Part shown: positions 37,274 to 48,556 of the stretch, piece by piece
How the letters are laid out: the number at the start of each line of letters is the position of its first letter
Numbering within the stretch: the first letter of the stretch is position 1
Assembly: GCA_027943335.1 (NCBI GenBank)
Contig: BSBK01001538.1
Coordinates: forward strand, 1,443,484 to 1,507,483
Direction: 5' to 3'
DNA: 64,000 nucleotides
Origin: Chamaecyparis obtusa
Lineage: Eukaryota > Streptophyta > Pinopsida > Cupressales > Cupressaceae
Program-made: the position numbers and the translations under genes
Notes under the pieces: generated by a model
Database searches by the model: none
Seen by the model: only the letters and a program-made list of their open reading frames with translations
What the model was told of the DNA's origin: nothing

Positions 37274-37294
37274 AGTATGTCAGGTTCACCAAAA
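37274..37294 (-). promoter_or_regulatory. Candidate primer binding site of element F
   Basis: The complement begins TGGTGAACCTGACATAC a few bases after the 5' LTR end. Position is right for a primer site. The tRNA is not identified. Confidence 0.4.
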
Positions 37295-38997
37295 TGAATA
37301 GTGGTAAAATGGATTCACCCCTATTCAAATGTAAAAAGAGGGGAAATATGAGATCTATTCTCAAACCCAAATTCCCAAAGAAGAGATCCAATTTGATCAA
37401 CCAAGAGGTTCATACACAATCGAATCAATTTATGAGGAATATGGAAGAGAGAGAGAGTAAATCCAATATTTCCCTATGAAAGAAATTATGCTTGGAATAT
37501 GGAATAATTGAAATACAAATACTAACCTAAAATTAGGGCAGATATGGAAAATGTCAAATTATGATGTCTAGGTATACTTTTGGGCAATTCTACAACTTGT
37601 TTTGGACTAGAAATGCTGAGACAGAGAAAACCCATAAATATTTCTCCAAGATGAGCTCAAGTTAGGTTTGACCCTCATAAAAGGCCAAATACTACATTCT
37701 TTATTTGAAGTCCAATTCAAATTCTGTTCGCAAATCTCAGAAGTTTGTCGAAAAGGGTATCTAAATTTGCTCTTAGATCTAAAATTCTGCACCTATACCT
37801 ACAAGAAAATGGGATTTTTTGTTGTATGGGGGGTTTTCCTTGGTCAAACCTCAATTTAGGAATTAACCTTGAAATTGAATTGAAATATAGTGTGCATAAA
37901 CAAATTAATTGAAACAAATCACCTCGCTTATGTTGAAGTCCTTGTAGAGGATTCAAATCCTCAAATCCACAAGTAGGAATGCTTCAATGGATGTAGGATG
38001 AATGTAGGATGTCTCCAATCAATGGAATTTTATCTTCAACACCAATCTTAAATTGATCTTTTCATATGAGAAGGCTTGAATGAATGTAGAAGGATGGATC
38101 ATCAAAAGGGGGCTCCAAAGAGATTGAATCCTTCAATAGCTAACAATGGATCTCCTTGATGGATGGATGCTTGAACACTTGAATGCTTGAAGACTTTCTT
38201 GAATGCTTGATTTCACTTGCTTTCACTTGAGAGCTCACTCATGAAATTGCTTGAGATGTGATGTGAATAATGGATGAGAAAATGAGAGAGGAAGGCCTCC
38301 TTTTATAGTGAACTAGGGCACAATCCTCTAGAGGGGAAACCTTAGAGAATTAAATCCCAATTAGGTCCTAACCTTTAGAAAATATACCTAGATTAAATGC
38401 AATTAAAGGATTTACCATCCTAAAATCTGAAATGGCCAACCCAGAGGTGGGAAATTAAATATCCCGAAAGCCCAATGCCTAGAAATCCAAGATTTTGGAA
38501 ATTTGAATAAGGGGGGAAAAATCAAGGTTGGACCTGACCTAGTTAGGTTCGACCTCAATCCTAACCTAGTTAGGTTTGAGCTCGATCCTGACCTAGTTAG
38601 GATCAACCTCAAATTTGACCCTGGGCATAGATTTAGTTAGAACCAGGTTAGGAGGTCTCGGGGATGCCCATAAACCTAGAAATGATATCAGAACATGACA
38701 GAATGCTAGGGATAGACATAAAATCCTATGATTACTATTATGAAGGCCAGGAGGACCTATTTATAAATCCTACCTAGAAAATAGAGTCGTGGAAGAGGGA
38801 AATTAAGGAGAATCCTCGAGGTCCTAACCCTAATTTCACCTAGAATAAAGAAATCAAGTGCCAAGAAGAAGTGGAAAGTGAGGAGAAAGCCAAATACATG
38901 CAAAGACCCAATCAAGGTGCTCAATATGACCTTAAACCACTTACTCAGAGGGATAAACACTCTTAACATGGAAGTGCTTCCATTTTAAGATGATACA
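37295..38997 (-). repeat. Element F 5' LTR (right)
   Basis: 1703 bp, intact. The complement of 38299-38307 is a TATAAAAGG TATA box, placed as expected for transcription on the minus strand. Confidence 0.94.
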
Positions 38998-39002
38998 CAT
39001 CC

Positions 39003-40035
39003 AAAGAAGGGACTTCCTCCAGAAATGTTGGTACAGCTAAATCCAAATTCAAACATCCTTCCAAGAGTACCACTACATCTTCCCATCATCCCTCCAAAGC
39101 CTACAATGCAATTCCTCCTCCTCCATCATTACAACCCAAAACAATGTATTCCTCCTTTATCTTCCCAATCCATTTTGGGTCCCTATGTCCCAAAATCTAC
39201 CATTGCATGTCCTCCACATACCAAATCCATTTTGTGGCCTTACATCCCAAAATATCATCCCCCATTTTATCCTACTCAATCCTTCATCCACCATAAAGGT
39301 CCCATCCCATACATTCCTAGTCAGGATCAACAAAGGCACAACCCAACATCTTCTATCTACCAATCTCCTTCCATCTCTCCATCCATAGCTCATCCATCCT
39401 ATCCACCTCTGGATATTCTTTCCAATGCTCCTCAAAATTTGGATGCCAACTCAAATGTGCATAAAGGCAACTATCCACAAAAATATAAGGATTTCCATGT
39501 CCACTCTAAATGTCATTATCAAGAAAAGAAAAAACCAATCAAGAAATCCACAATATCCCAATGGCCACAAAGGCCCATCAAAGAAAAAGTGAAATCCAAT
39601 ACATCCCAATGGCCACAAAGGCCCACCAAAGGAAAAGAAAAATCTACTACATGGCCACAAAGGCCCACCAAAACTAAAGTGAAGATGATGTGGATCCCAA
39701 AGCAAAAAGATGCAATGCATCTAACAACAATATCCACAATGGCATCCAACTTTGCTAATCCACTAGTTACTCAGTCTTCTCCACCATCTCCTAAATCCAT
39801 TTTGGGTCCCTATGTCCCAAAATCTCCTAGCACAAATCCTCTATCCTATCCGCATCTATCTTCCGCAACCCATGCACTTCATCCACCCATCTCACAACAT
39901 GTGCCAAGGTTGGTCCTGACAACATCCTCCTATCCTAATCACTTTCCATCATTCCATCCAAACTCTTTCTACCACCATCTCTCTCATCCCATGCATATCC
40001 CCAATCTCACCAATGTCATCCATGCCTTTGCATAA
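39003..40035 (+). CDS. Element C proline-rich ORF, second part (open)
   Basis: Continuation of the C frame after F, with a one-base frame change at the junction. It is open for 336 codons from an ATG at 39025, without stops. It contains duplicated peptide modules: KSILGPYVPKS-like copies near 39170-39200, 39220-39250 and 39795-39830, and three WPQRPxK copies at about 39560, 39608 and 39650. Function unknown. It is part of a non-autonomous retroelement. Translation start is uncertain because the true N terminus lies before F. Confidence 0.5.
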
Positions 40036-40571
40036 TCCACCAATCCCAATAAGGCTGTACCAACATCCAAAAAAATTAGAAAGTTAGCAACATCAGAAAG
40101 TCAACAAAAGTCAGCAAAAAATTAGAAAATCCATAAAAATTTGGAAAAATAAAGAAAAATATTTTTAAAAAAAGATAAAAGAAAGAGAAAAGCATTTGTC
40201 CAATGGTGAAAACTTGGCAATTCAAGCACCCTGGACAAGTACCATGATAAAAACCTAGCAAATAGGCATCATGCGTAATCCCTCCACCTAGCTCCACTCC
40301 ACGACTGGAGGCAATCTTCCTTCCAACACATCCTACCCAACATCTACTCCATCCCATTTGTCTCTCACCTCCTCCATCCTCCTTCAGATCTTGATACATA
40401 AAAAAGGACCACCAAGTATACATGCTTTTGGCACACCTATCCTCTATCCATCCATCCTTCCTATCAGCTTATCTTCCATCCATTCCCCTTATCCACATAC
40501 TATTCCTAAGCTTCCACCTACCTTCCTCATCCTATTATCATCTTATCTTCCATCCTATCATACTCCCTCCT
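40036..40571 (+). other. Element C 3' untranslated region
   Basis: A-rich stretch (40070-40195), then the block at 40201-40265 shared with element A, then CT-rich DNA. Unlike A there is no PMD gene and no clear polypurine tract before the LTR. The boundary reads CCCTCCTAGTAATCTT, so the tract and first LTR bases seem lost. Confidence 0.6.
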
Positions 40572-41578
40572 AGTAATCTTAAATTTGATTACATTATTTA
40601 GTAATCTTATTTAGTTTTCTCCTAGGACATCTTGTTAATTAAATATGATTATTTTATTAATTTATGTCATCCCCTAGTTAATTAATTTAATTAATTAACT
40701 ATAGTCCAATTAATTATGTAAATGACAAACCTATAGTCTGATAATTAATTAAATCCCTATTCTTCTATTAATTTAAATGGATACACTTATCTAAATAAAT
40801 TAATTCACAAAACCCCTTTTTCCTCCCACTTGGAATTAAATAAAATATTTAATCCTAAAAATCCTAATTCTCCTCCATTAGCTAATAATCCATTCTTAGC
40901 TAATCTAACCCTCCACTCATTCTCTCTCCTCCCATCACATCTCCCTAATCCTCCACTTACCCTCTAATCCAAGCCTAATCACCCCTTAAACATTTGCACA
41001 ATCATAATCCAAGATTAAGAAATGCTAATCCATCACAAGTCAACCCTCATGTCACCATCACCACATCCTTCAATGCCAAATCATAAAGCCTCTTACACGT
41101 CTCTTACACACTTGTCCCCTCTCGTACCTTCCAAAGTGGACACATCCCTCAAGCATTTGGCCTCTCCTCTCATCCTCCTCCATTGTGACACTTTTCACAA
41201 TGCTATGCATTTGAGAAAGCACAATCCATGTGCTCTCCCTTGGATGCATCTCCACCCTTCCTCAAGTTTGCAACTTGACCATCCATTCATCCTCCATTTT
41301 ACTTTATATTGAGCCTCTTCCTCCTTCATTTTCATCCACCATTGAAGCAAAGTTATTATGCCCATTTCTCTCTTGAACCTTGAAGCATAATTTATGAGCA
41401 CACATCCAATCTTTGGAAAAATCCTCTACATCTTGAAGGTTTTTCTTGAAGGTCTTGCATTGCCTTTTGAGTATTTTGCTTTCATTTTGTAGGTCTAATC
41501 TTAAAGGATTTACTTGTTTTATTTTGTTGAATGCTAGCTTTGCTTGGTATTTTTAGACATTATATTTTAGGTATTACA
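40572..41578 (+). repeat. Element C 3' LTR
   Basis: Aligns with 24395-25404 from about TTAAATTTGATTACATT onward and ends TTTTAGGTATTACA. The exact left edge is uncertain because the TG start is eroded. Confidence 0.9.
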
Positions 41579-42480
41579 GAAGGTTTGTATGAGTGGTTGG
41601 TTATGCCTTTTTGGTTTAACAAAAGCACCGAGTACTTTTATGAGGTTGATGAATGAAGTTTTGAAGAAATTCTTGGGTAAGTTTGTGATTGTATATCTTG
41701 ATGATATTTTGATATTCAGTAAGACCAAAGAAGAACATTTGTTGCATGTTAGACAAGTTTTGGAGAGATTGAAAGAAGAAAAGCTACTGATAAATCTGAA
41801 AAAGTGTTCATTCATGAAAGAGGAGATTGTGTATTTGGGATTTGTGATTTCAGCTGATGGTTTGAAAATGGATCCTAAAAAGTTTGAAGCTATTTTGAAT
41901 TGGCCTACACCCGAGAATGCTAGTGAGGTAAGATCATTTCATGGTTTGGAAAGTTTTTAACAAAAGTTCATTAGGAATTTGTATTCAATTTGTAATGCTA
42001 TGAATGAGACTATGAGAGGAGACAAAAGAGAATTTAAGTGGACACATGGAGCTAATAAAAGTTTTGAGACTCTGAAGTAGAAGGTTGTTGAATTGCCTAT
42101 TTTGGCATTGCCTGATTTCAATAAGGTATTTCAAGTGGAATGTGATCCAAGTGGAAGTGCAATTGGAGCTATGTTGAGTCAAGAAGGTAAACATGTTGCT
42201 TTCTTTAGTGAAAAGTTGAATTATGCAAAAAGGAAATATTCTATGTATGATCAAAAATTCTATGCTATTGTTAAAGCACTGAAGAAATGGAGACATTATT
42301 TGATACCAAGTGAATTTTTTTTTGTATACCTATCAAAAGGCTTTATAGTATTTGGGTAGTTAGAATACATTGAATCAAAGACATGAAATGGGTTGAGTAT
42401 TTATAGAGTTATACATTTTTGATAAAGCATAATAGTGGAGTCACTAATCAAGTTGTTGATGCATTGAGTAGAAGAAGATC
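41579..42480 (+). pseudogene. Element B RT (rest) and RNase H
   Basis: RT resumes at [11 protein letters not shown] and shifts frame once, with the catalytic YLDD at 41693-41704. RNase H follows: [19 protein letters not shown] near 42128, [19 protein letters not shown] near 42235. The third motif is damaged near 42320 (VYLSKGF where TDHKG is expected). The domain ends NQVVDALSRRR near 42450. Stops and shifts are present throughout. Confidence 0.9.
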
Positions 42481-43435
42481 TTTGATGACTGAGATGAAAA
42501 TTGGAGTTTTAGGCTTTGATGACATGAGAGATTCTTATGAATTTGATCCTAAGTTTTTTGAGTCATGGAGAAAGTGTAGAGCACCTATTCAAGATCAACA
42601 GAGTACTAAATGGGATGAGTATTTTATGCAAGGAGGTATGTTGTTTAAAGGTATTCAGTTGTGTATACTGAGAGGACCAATGATAACTAATTTGATAAAG
42701 GAGAAACATAGTAGTGGTTTGGCTGGACATTTTGGTGTTGATAAGACATTGATTTTTCTTGAGGAGAAATACTTTTGGCCACAGTTGTATAAAGATGTTT
42801 AGAAATTTGTGAAAAGTTGTGGAGTTTGTCAAGTTGCAAAAGGACTTAGTCAGAATATTGGATTGTATACACCAATTTTTGTACTTGAGAAACCTTGGAT
42901 TGACATCAGTATGGATTTTGTTCTTTGTTTATTGAAGACAATAAGAGGTAATGATTCTATATTTGTTTTTGTGGATAGATTCTCTAAAATGGCACATTTT
43001 ATACCTTATAGAAAGACATCAGATGCAGTATATGTAGCAGATCTTTTCTTTAAGTAAATTGTTAGATTGCATGGATTACCGAGGAGTATCATCTCTGACC
43101 AAGATAGTAAATTTTTTGGATACTTTTGGAAGACTCTTTGGAGAAAGTTGGGTACTGAGTTGAAATATAGTTCTACAGTTCACCCACAAACCAATGGATA
43201 GACAGAAGTTGTGAATAGAAGTTTGGGTAATCTTTTGAGATGTTTAGTTGGAGACACACTGAGTAATTGGGATTTTGTGTTGGCACAAGAAGAGTTTGCA
43301 TACAATAATTCAATGAATATGAGTACTCGAAAAACACCTTTTGAGATTGTAGATGACATACAATCGAGAGGTATATCAGATTTAAGAGACATTGCTAATG
43401 AAAGAAAAATAAGTGCTGAAGGAGTAAAATTGTTG
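42481..43435 (+). pseudogene. Element B integrase
   Basis: Zinc-finger part HFGVDKTLIFLEEKYFWPQL near 42728, [13 protein letters not shown] near 42822. Core: [14 protein letters not shown] near 42896 (Asp), [15 protein letters not shown] near 43087 (Asp), HPQTNG*TEVVNRSLGN near 43182 (the TAG stands in the usual GQTE, and the Glu is kept). About 80% similar by eye to E. Several stops and one frameshift. Confidence 0.9.
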
Positions 43436-43544
43436 AGTACATGAAGACATTGCATGAAGATGTGAAGCTTAAACTGGAAAATAGTAATCAGAAATAAAAA
43501 GACAGAGCTGATAGATCAAGAAGACATAAGACTTTTGATGTTGG

Positions 43545-43960
43545 TGATGAAGTGATGGTTCATTTGAAGAGAGGCAGATTTCCTATTGGAACATATGGAA
43601 AGCTGAAGATGAAGAAGTTTGGACCTTGCAAGATTTTGAGAAAATTTGATAGTAGAAATGTGTATGAGATTGAGTTACCCAATGACATGGATATATCACC
43701 TATATTCAACATTACTGATTTGTATGAGTTTCATGGACCTGATGAAGACATGACAATACTGATGGATTATCCTAAGAAGAAGAATGAAGAAGTTGAAAAG
43801 ATTTTGAAGCAAAGAATTGGTAGAAGTGCAAAAGGAAAATAGTATATGGAATATCTGGTAAAGTGGAAGAATAGACTGATTAAAGACAGTTCATGGATTT
43901 CATAGTCTGAGTTGGATATAGCTTGGATCATACCTATTTCATGATCCAGAGAATCATTTC
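43545..43960 (+). pseudogene. Element B integrase C terminus and chromodomain
   Basis: Open part MMVHLKRGRFPIGTYGKLK and KFGPCKILRKFDSRNVYE, then the chromodomain EVEKILKQRIGRSAKGK*YMEYLVKWKNRL (43787-43885) ending DSSWIS*SELD. Both TAG codons stand where Gln is expected, compared with E and other chromovirus chromodomains. The 3' LTR begins at 43978. Confidence 0.87.
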
Positions 43961-43977
43961 AAATAACCCTAGGTGTT

Positions 43978-44076
43978 TGATACAGGAGCATCTCGGGTCC
44001 TTGGAAATCCTATGTCACCAAAAACATATTTGAGTTTGTCTATGTTGCTCAGTTCCTGCTTTGACTGAGTTGGTTT
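43978..44076 (+). repeat. Element B 3' LTR, first piece
   Basis: TGATACAGGAGCATCTCGGG onward; 99 bp before element D interrupts it. Homologous to 15583-15680. Continues at 59625. Confidence 0.93.
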
Positions 44077-47000
44077 TGTTGGTAGTTTTCTCTATTTTTC
44101 CTGTCCCCCCAAAATTTTGAAGTTTTTGTGTCTTCCTAGTCTTTGTGTTGAATCCCTCTGCATACTTTTCATATCTTTAGGGTTCAAGTTTGGTCAAATT
44201 TGCAGAAACCCTAAGTGCTAGGGTAAAAATCCCTTTGTATGCCTTCAAAAGTCCAAAACCCTAGTTTACCTTAGCCTTGTTCTATTCCCGCATTACTTTT
44301 TCAGGCCACTTATGTCTTAAAAGGCATGTGCACTTTACTTTTCCCAGTCAATTACTTAATCTCCCAATGGTTTCAACATATTCCTTTCTTTTATGCGACT
44401 CTAAGAATCCCTTTGGTCGCGCAATCTCTTAGTGCTTAAGGAATATTCCATCTCATTTAGTGACTTGCCACGGGGTCTTCTTTCCTTTTAGTCACTAAGT
44501 CTCTTAATATTTGGTGGTTACATCTTTTTATTCGGTGATTGCTCAGTTGCAGTGGTCACGTATGCTCCTATCCCCGATGGCTTGACCCCTAACTGTTTGT
44601 GACCTGGTGTGGCAGTTTGTCTTTCCTTTGGTCATGTGTTCACATGGTCTGCAAGCCCAACATCATGTTACTTTCAATCCAACATTGGGCACATGATCTC
44701 ATAGAATCTATCAGAGCCATGAGATCATGCGATGACCACTTGATCTTCTGATGCATTTCTTTGTGGGTCCATTGCCACGCAAGCTAACTTGGTAGTTTCT
44801 CATTGGTCGAGGCAGGATGAGGTGGAGCATGTTAGTGAGAACTCATTTCCGGTGTGTCCTTTGTTGGAAATATTCAAGACTAGCTAGGTTACTAAGAGGG
44901 GAGGGGTGAATTAGTAACTTCAAAACTTTTACAAATTTTAGATCTCAACCATTTTCTCAATGACATTAGATTGATAAGCTAACTGTATGCATGAGTAACA
45001 GAAAGAATAAAACATTCATAACACTTTGAAAACAGAGATTTGGTGACCCAGAAACCTTCCAAATAGAAAGTAAAATTGGGGTGGGGATGAAACCCACTAA
45101 ACTTCAATACTGCAGTATAAAGTTTGCCGGTTAAGGCTTATAATGATCACTTCTGATGATCTGCCCTATTAGGAGGAATAAGGACTGCTAGGTCCACCTT
45201 GTTAAAGGATTTACAAACATACAAAGAAGTATGCACTCAGTTAAGATATTTTTTCAAAGACTCTTAAGTCTACCCGGTTAAAGGATTTGGGGCTAATTCA
45301 CCTGTTAGGATGAAATAATAGATCTCTTACTTGCAACTATGCTTGTTGATTGAGATTCTCTAATGTACTGATCACCTTCTATGATAGATATGTCTCTGCT
45401 ACTTCTTATACTATTGTATTCCTTTGTAATTCACTTATCTCTACCTTTCTTCTCTTTTTCGCTTTTCCTTCACACTTTGGATATGATAAAAAACATTGTT
45501 TATATATCAATCCAAAATAATTACAAAACAATAGCAAAGTCGGCTCTAAACAAGCAAACACAAGTATTACTAAGTCGGCCCAAATATAGTGACTCAATTA
45601 TTGCAAACTAACTCAGTGACTTTCTGATACTCAGCATCCACTGCGTTACTCGGCATCATCATGCACTTGGTAGAAGTGGAGGCTCGGTCCATACTAACCA
45701 CTTGGTTGTAGTTTCAAACTCGGTATATACTAGAGACTCGATAGATATAGTGTCACTCAGTAGATACTGAATTCCCTGTTTATCGTGCTGGCACTTGGTA
45801 AACACTACTCATCTCATCACTTAGTGAAGATAACTCGGTAAGCACTATTCTACTCGGTAAGCATGGTTCTGCTCAGTAAACACTATTTTTCTTGGTAAAC
45901 ACTATTCTACTTGGTAAACACTACTCTGCTCGGTAAACACGTAGGTTCTGAATAAGTGTTGTCACTAATGACAATCATACTTAATGCCAACATCCTTGAG
46001 GGTCCTGACATTTGTAGAGAATCTATGGTTGGCATAAGTTCTCATGGAATTTGTCAGAGCCATGCGATCTTACGCCAACCGTCGATCTTACCTTTTCTCA
46101 GGCAGCATAGGGAAGGTGGGTCCTCTAATAGTTGGAGCCGACATGCATGATTTTTATTGGCTGAAGGACTATCCAGGCGGATATGATGTCAGAAGTGGCT
46201 GAGGTGGAATTTGTAGGTGGGCCCAAGGTTGTGAAATATTTCAATAAATTGGTGGCTATGTATTTTCTAAAGTTTGGTGGTTCTGATAAATTTTGGCAAA
46301 GGTCTAAAGTCCCCTTTGGTCACTTATTCTCATAATATTTGGCCAAGTTCTAAATAATTCAGTGAATGGGTGAATTTCTGTATTCGTGAAATCTCTAAAT
46401 AAATTAGTGAGGCCCTAAATTTATCAGCGACTTAGTGAATGTCTTTGGTCACTGATTTGCCAAGTATAAACTGATTTCCTAAGGAGGGTTAAGACAAACA
46501 TTTAGTGAACTAGTGAATAAAGGTTTTTTGTGTATTCGTGGAATACAACCGAGGGTTAAGAAAAGACTCAGTGATTTAGTCAAAAGCTTTGTTCACTGAA
46601 TCATTTGACCTAACCGTAGTTAAAGAAAGCATTAAGCAACTTAGAGTTTCCCTTCAGTCAAATATTCATGGAGTAACAAAGGTTAAATGTTTGCTGAGAA
46701 CAAGTTGGACCATCTGCCACCATGTTGCTGAGGTGTTTTGTTTTGATTGGCCGAGCTAGAAAGGGATAAGGACATGTCAATGGGCCCAAAAGATTCAAGT
46801 GAGATGCCAATATGGATGATCTAATGGGTGATGTAAGATCTCATAGGGTTAGTCAGAGCTATAAAATTATAAGACCACTGTCCGATCTAAAGCTTATGCA
46901 GAGTGGGTCCAAGCTTGCCAATTCATTACCGACATGCTCAAATTTCATTGGTCGAAGGATTAATGAGGTGGCGAAGGATTTTAAAAAGGTTTTGTTGACT

Positions 47001-48349
47001 GTTGAAGGATAATTGCAAGCCGCCTGATCTGCTAGGAAGAAATAGGATCAATGGTCATGTTTTAAAAATAGATCAAGTGGCTGTTGCCGTCAGTTTTCAA
47101 ATAATTCGAGGGTTTTTCTATAGGGTTAGGAGACAGTGCACCAAAAGAGCCATAATGTAGGACCATTTTTTGTTATTTCCAGCTTGGTTGTAGGTGAGAA
47201 TTAATGAAGATGATCCTAGTAGTTGTTCCAGCATGATTTTACATCCTTGGGTTTCTCTGCTACTGCCAAAATTAATGGGGCTTTGTGATGATTTTGTCCT
47301 TGAGGCTAGTACATGGTCGGGTTGGTTGTAGAGTTTTGTGATTTTTGATCTCACGAGCTTTGCACTTAGGGCCAGTCTTGTCTACATTCATTTGTTCATT
47401 TGAGTTAGGTGATTTTGAATGGTTGCTTTGAATGATCATCCATTGCTTTTTGCAATCCTTGAGATAAAAGGATTTTTCATGATCATTCAAAGGTATTTGG
47501 AGTTAGGTGTTCATAATCTCTTGCTTGGTGAGCCCTATTCTTGGTCAGGGTTGTAAGAATTTTGTTTCAGTGCTTGTTTATGAGAGATAAAAGTTGCAGG
47601 TCTAAGCTGTAGTTTACAAGCATGATTTGTTGTGACTGATTGTATGCACATAAAGGATTCATCATACTTAATACAAATATATTATTCTTCTCTCTCCTTT
47701 GTGTCAAGTAAGGTAGGCTTAGAGCTTTCTAGTTCATTACATATTGTTTTATGTATGTATCTTCATTCTTGAGTTCTGATCTGGGATTGGATTAAATGAT
47801 GCTCTAGATGGGATGTGAGTTTACCCTTGTCTACATAAGGATTCTTTGTAAGCAGTAAGGATTGTGGTAAATGTATTTATGGCTATGAATCTCAGATATT
47901 CTTTGATTTGTATATCTTTTGTGTCTAAGAAATCTTTCTCTGTGGATGAGGCACTGGCCTAAATGAGTAAATCTCTTATTAACATAATTGATTGAAGTTG
48001 TTGCAATCCAAATCTTAAAATCAAGAACCATTTTAAGTTTTAAATCTTTGGTTGTGTAGTTTGTTTACCCCATAGCAATGGAGAGTCAATGAATGTAAGG
48101 TTGGCATTTAGTACTTTCTTGCTATCATCTGTTATATGAACCTAGACTTTGGTGTGTAAGGTATAGTTTTCACTAGGTTAGGTGCACCCGCCTTGGTTTT
48201 GCAAAGCCATAAGTGAAGAGGGCAGTCCTATCCCTACAGTTGGTCCAATTACCCAAAGATCCTTCTACATTTTGGAACTAACCACTCCTAAAATTTGTCT
48301 GAGGGTATATTGGTAGCCTAAGAGCATAAGCCATTTTGAAACACCAACA
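44077..48349 (+). repeat. Element D 5' LTR (with solo copia LTR inside)
   Basis: TGTTGGTAGTTTTC to ACACCAACA. Interrupted at 44862-45992. It contains three diverged copies of a TCTCATRGAAT...GTCAGAGC module (near 44698, 46028, 46836) and an 11-bp perfect hairpin at 44692-44729. Short open frames inside occur in both LTRs but show no domain. Confidence 0.95.
44862..45992 (-). repeat. Solo copia-type LTR in D 5' LTR
   Basis: 1131 bp, TGTTGGAAATATTCAAG to TTAATGCCAACA, with a perfect TCCTT duplication (44857-44861 and 45993-45997). It is absent from the D 3' LTR at the matching site near 57266. The AGAGGGGAGGGGTGAATTAG near its left end is the complement of the usual copia LTR 3' end, so the orientation is probably minus. 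It contains many CTCGGTA words (45700-45945). Confidence 0.93.
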
Positions 48350-48352
48350 AGA

Positions 48353-48370
48353 TGGTGACTTTGCTAGGGA
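48353..48370 (+). promoter_or_regulatory. Primer binding site of element D
   Basis: TGGTGACTTTGCTAGGGA, three bases after the LTR. It is of the TGGCGACTYTGCTGGGGA type known in plant gypsy elements, with changes. The tRNA is not assigned. Confidence 0.65.
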
Positions 48371-48556
48371 AAAGTTACACAAGTCTATAATAACGAGTAG
48401 GTCATTATTGGAAACACATGGTTTTTCTTGCCCCTTGTCTTGTCAAACTCATTAGGATACTTGTTAGTGAGGAAATAGTGTTTTAAGATTCCCAATATAC
48501 TTGGGTGGTGACTCAAACATCTCTGCAGTAGTGCTAGTCAGCAGATTATTTATAAG

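Larger units (their letters stand above)
29696..38997 (-). mobile_element. Element F: gag/protease-only LTR element nested in C
   Basis: LTRs 29696-32664 (holding solo LTR G) and 37295-38997. Without G and its duplication the left LTR is exactly 1703 bp, equal to the right one. Target duplication CATCT (29691-29695) and CATCC (38998-39002). The coding strand is minus. Internal DNA (4.6 kb) holds gag, a protease-like part and an acidic tail, but no RT or integrase, so it would need proteins from another element. In 170 LTR bases compared I count four substitutions plus one indel, so it is younger than C. Confidence 0.93.
24395..41578 (+). mobile_element. Element C: non-autonomous element with element-A-type LTRs, inserted in B RT
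   Basis: LTRs 24395-25404 and about 40572-41578, primer site after the 5' LTR, a long leader and one proline-rich ORF with a G-patch. I find no RT, RNase H or integrase in its own sequence. Target duplication AAAGG (24390-24394) and GAAGG (41579-41583) with one mismatch; the uninterrupted sequence of element E supports the join. Without the nested element F it is about 7.9 kb. The LTRs differ by about 4% in the part compared by eye. Confidence 0.9.

Noticed and set aside
27959..40035. Host extensin or hydroxyproline-rich cell-wall gene
   Set aside because: The proline-rich frame has no signal peptide or SPPPP/YVY repeat pattern, ends in a G-patch like element A, and lies between the primer site and 3' LTR of element C.
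46812..47012. Open frame found in both LTRs of element D (also 58014-58280)
   Set aside because: The two LTRs were identical at insertion, so similarity is no sign of selection. No domain is recognised and the lengths differ.
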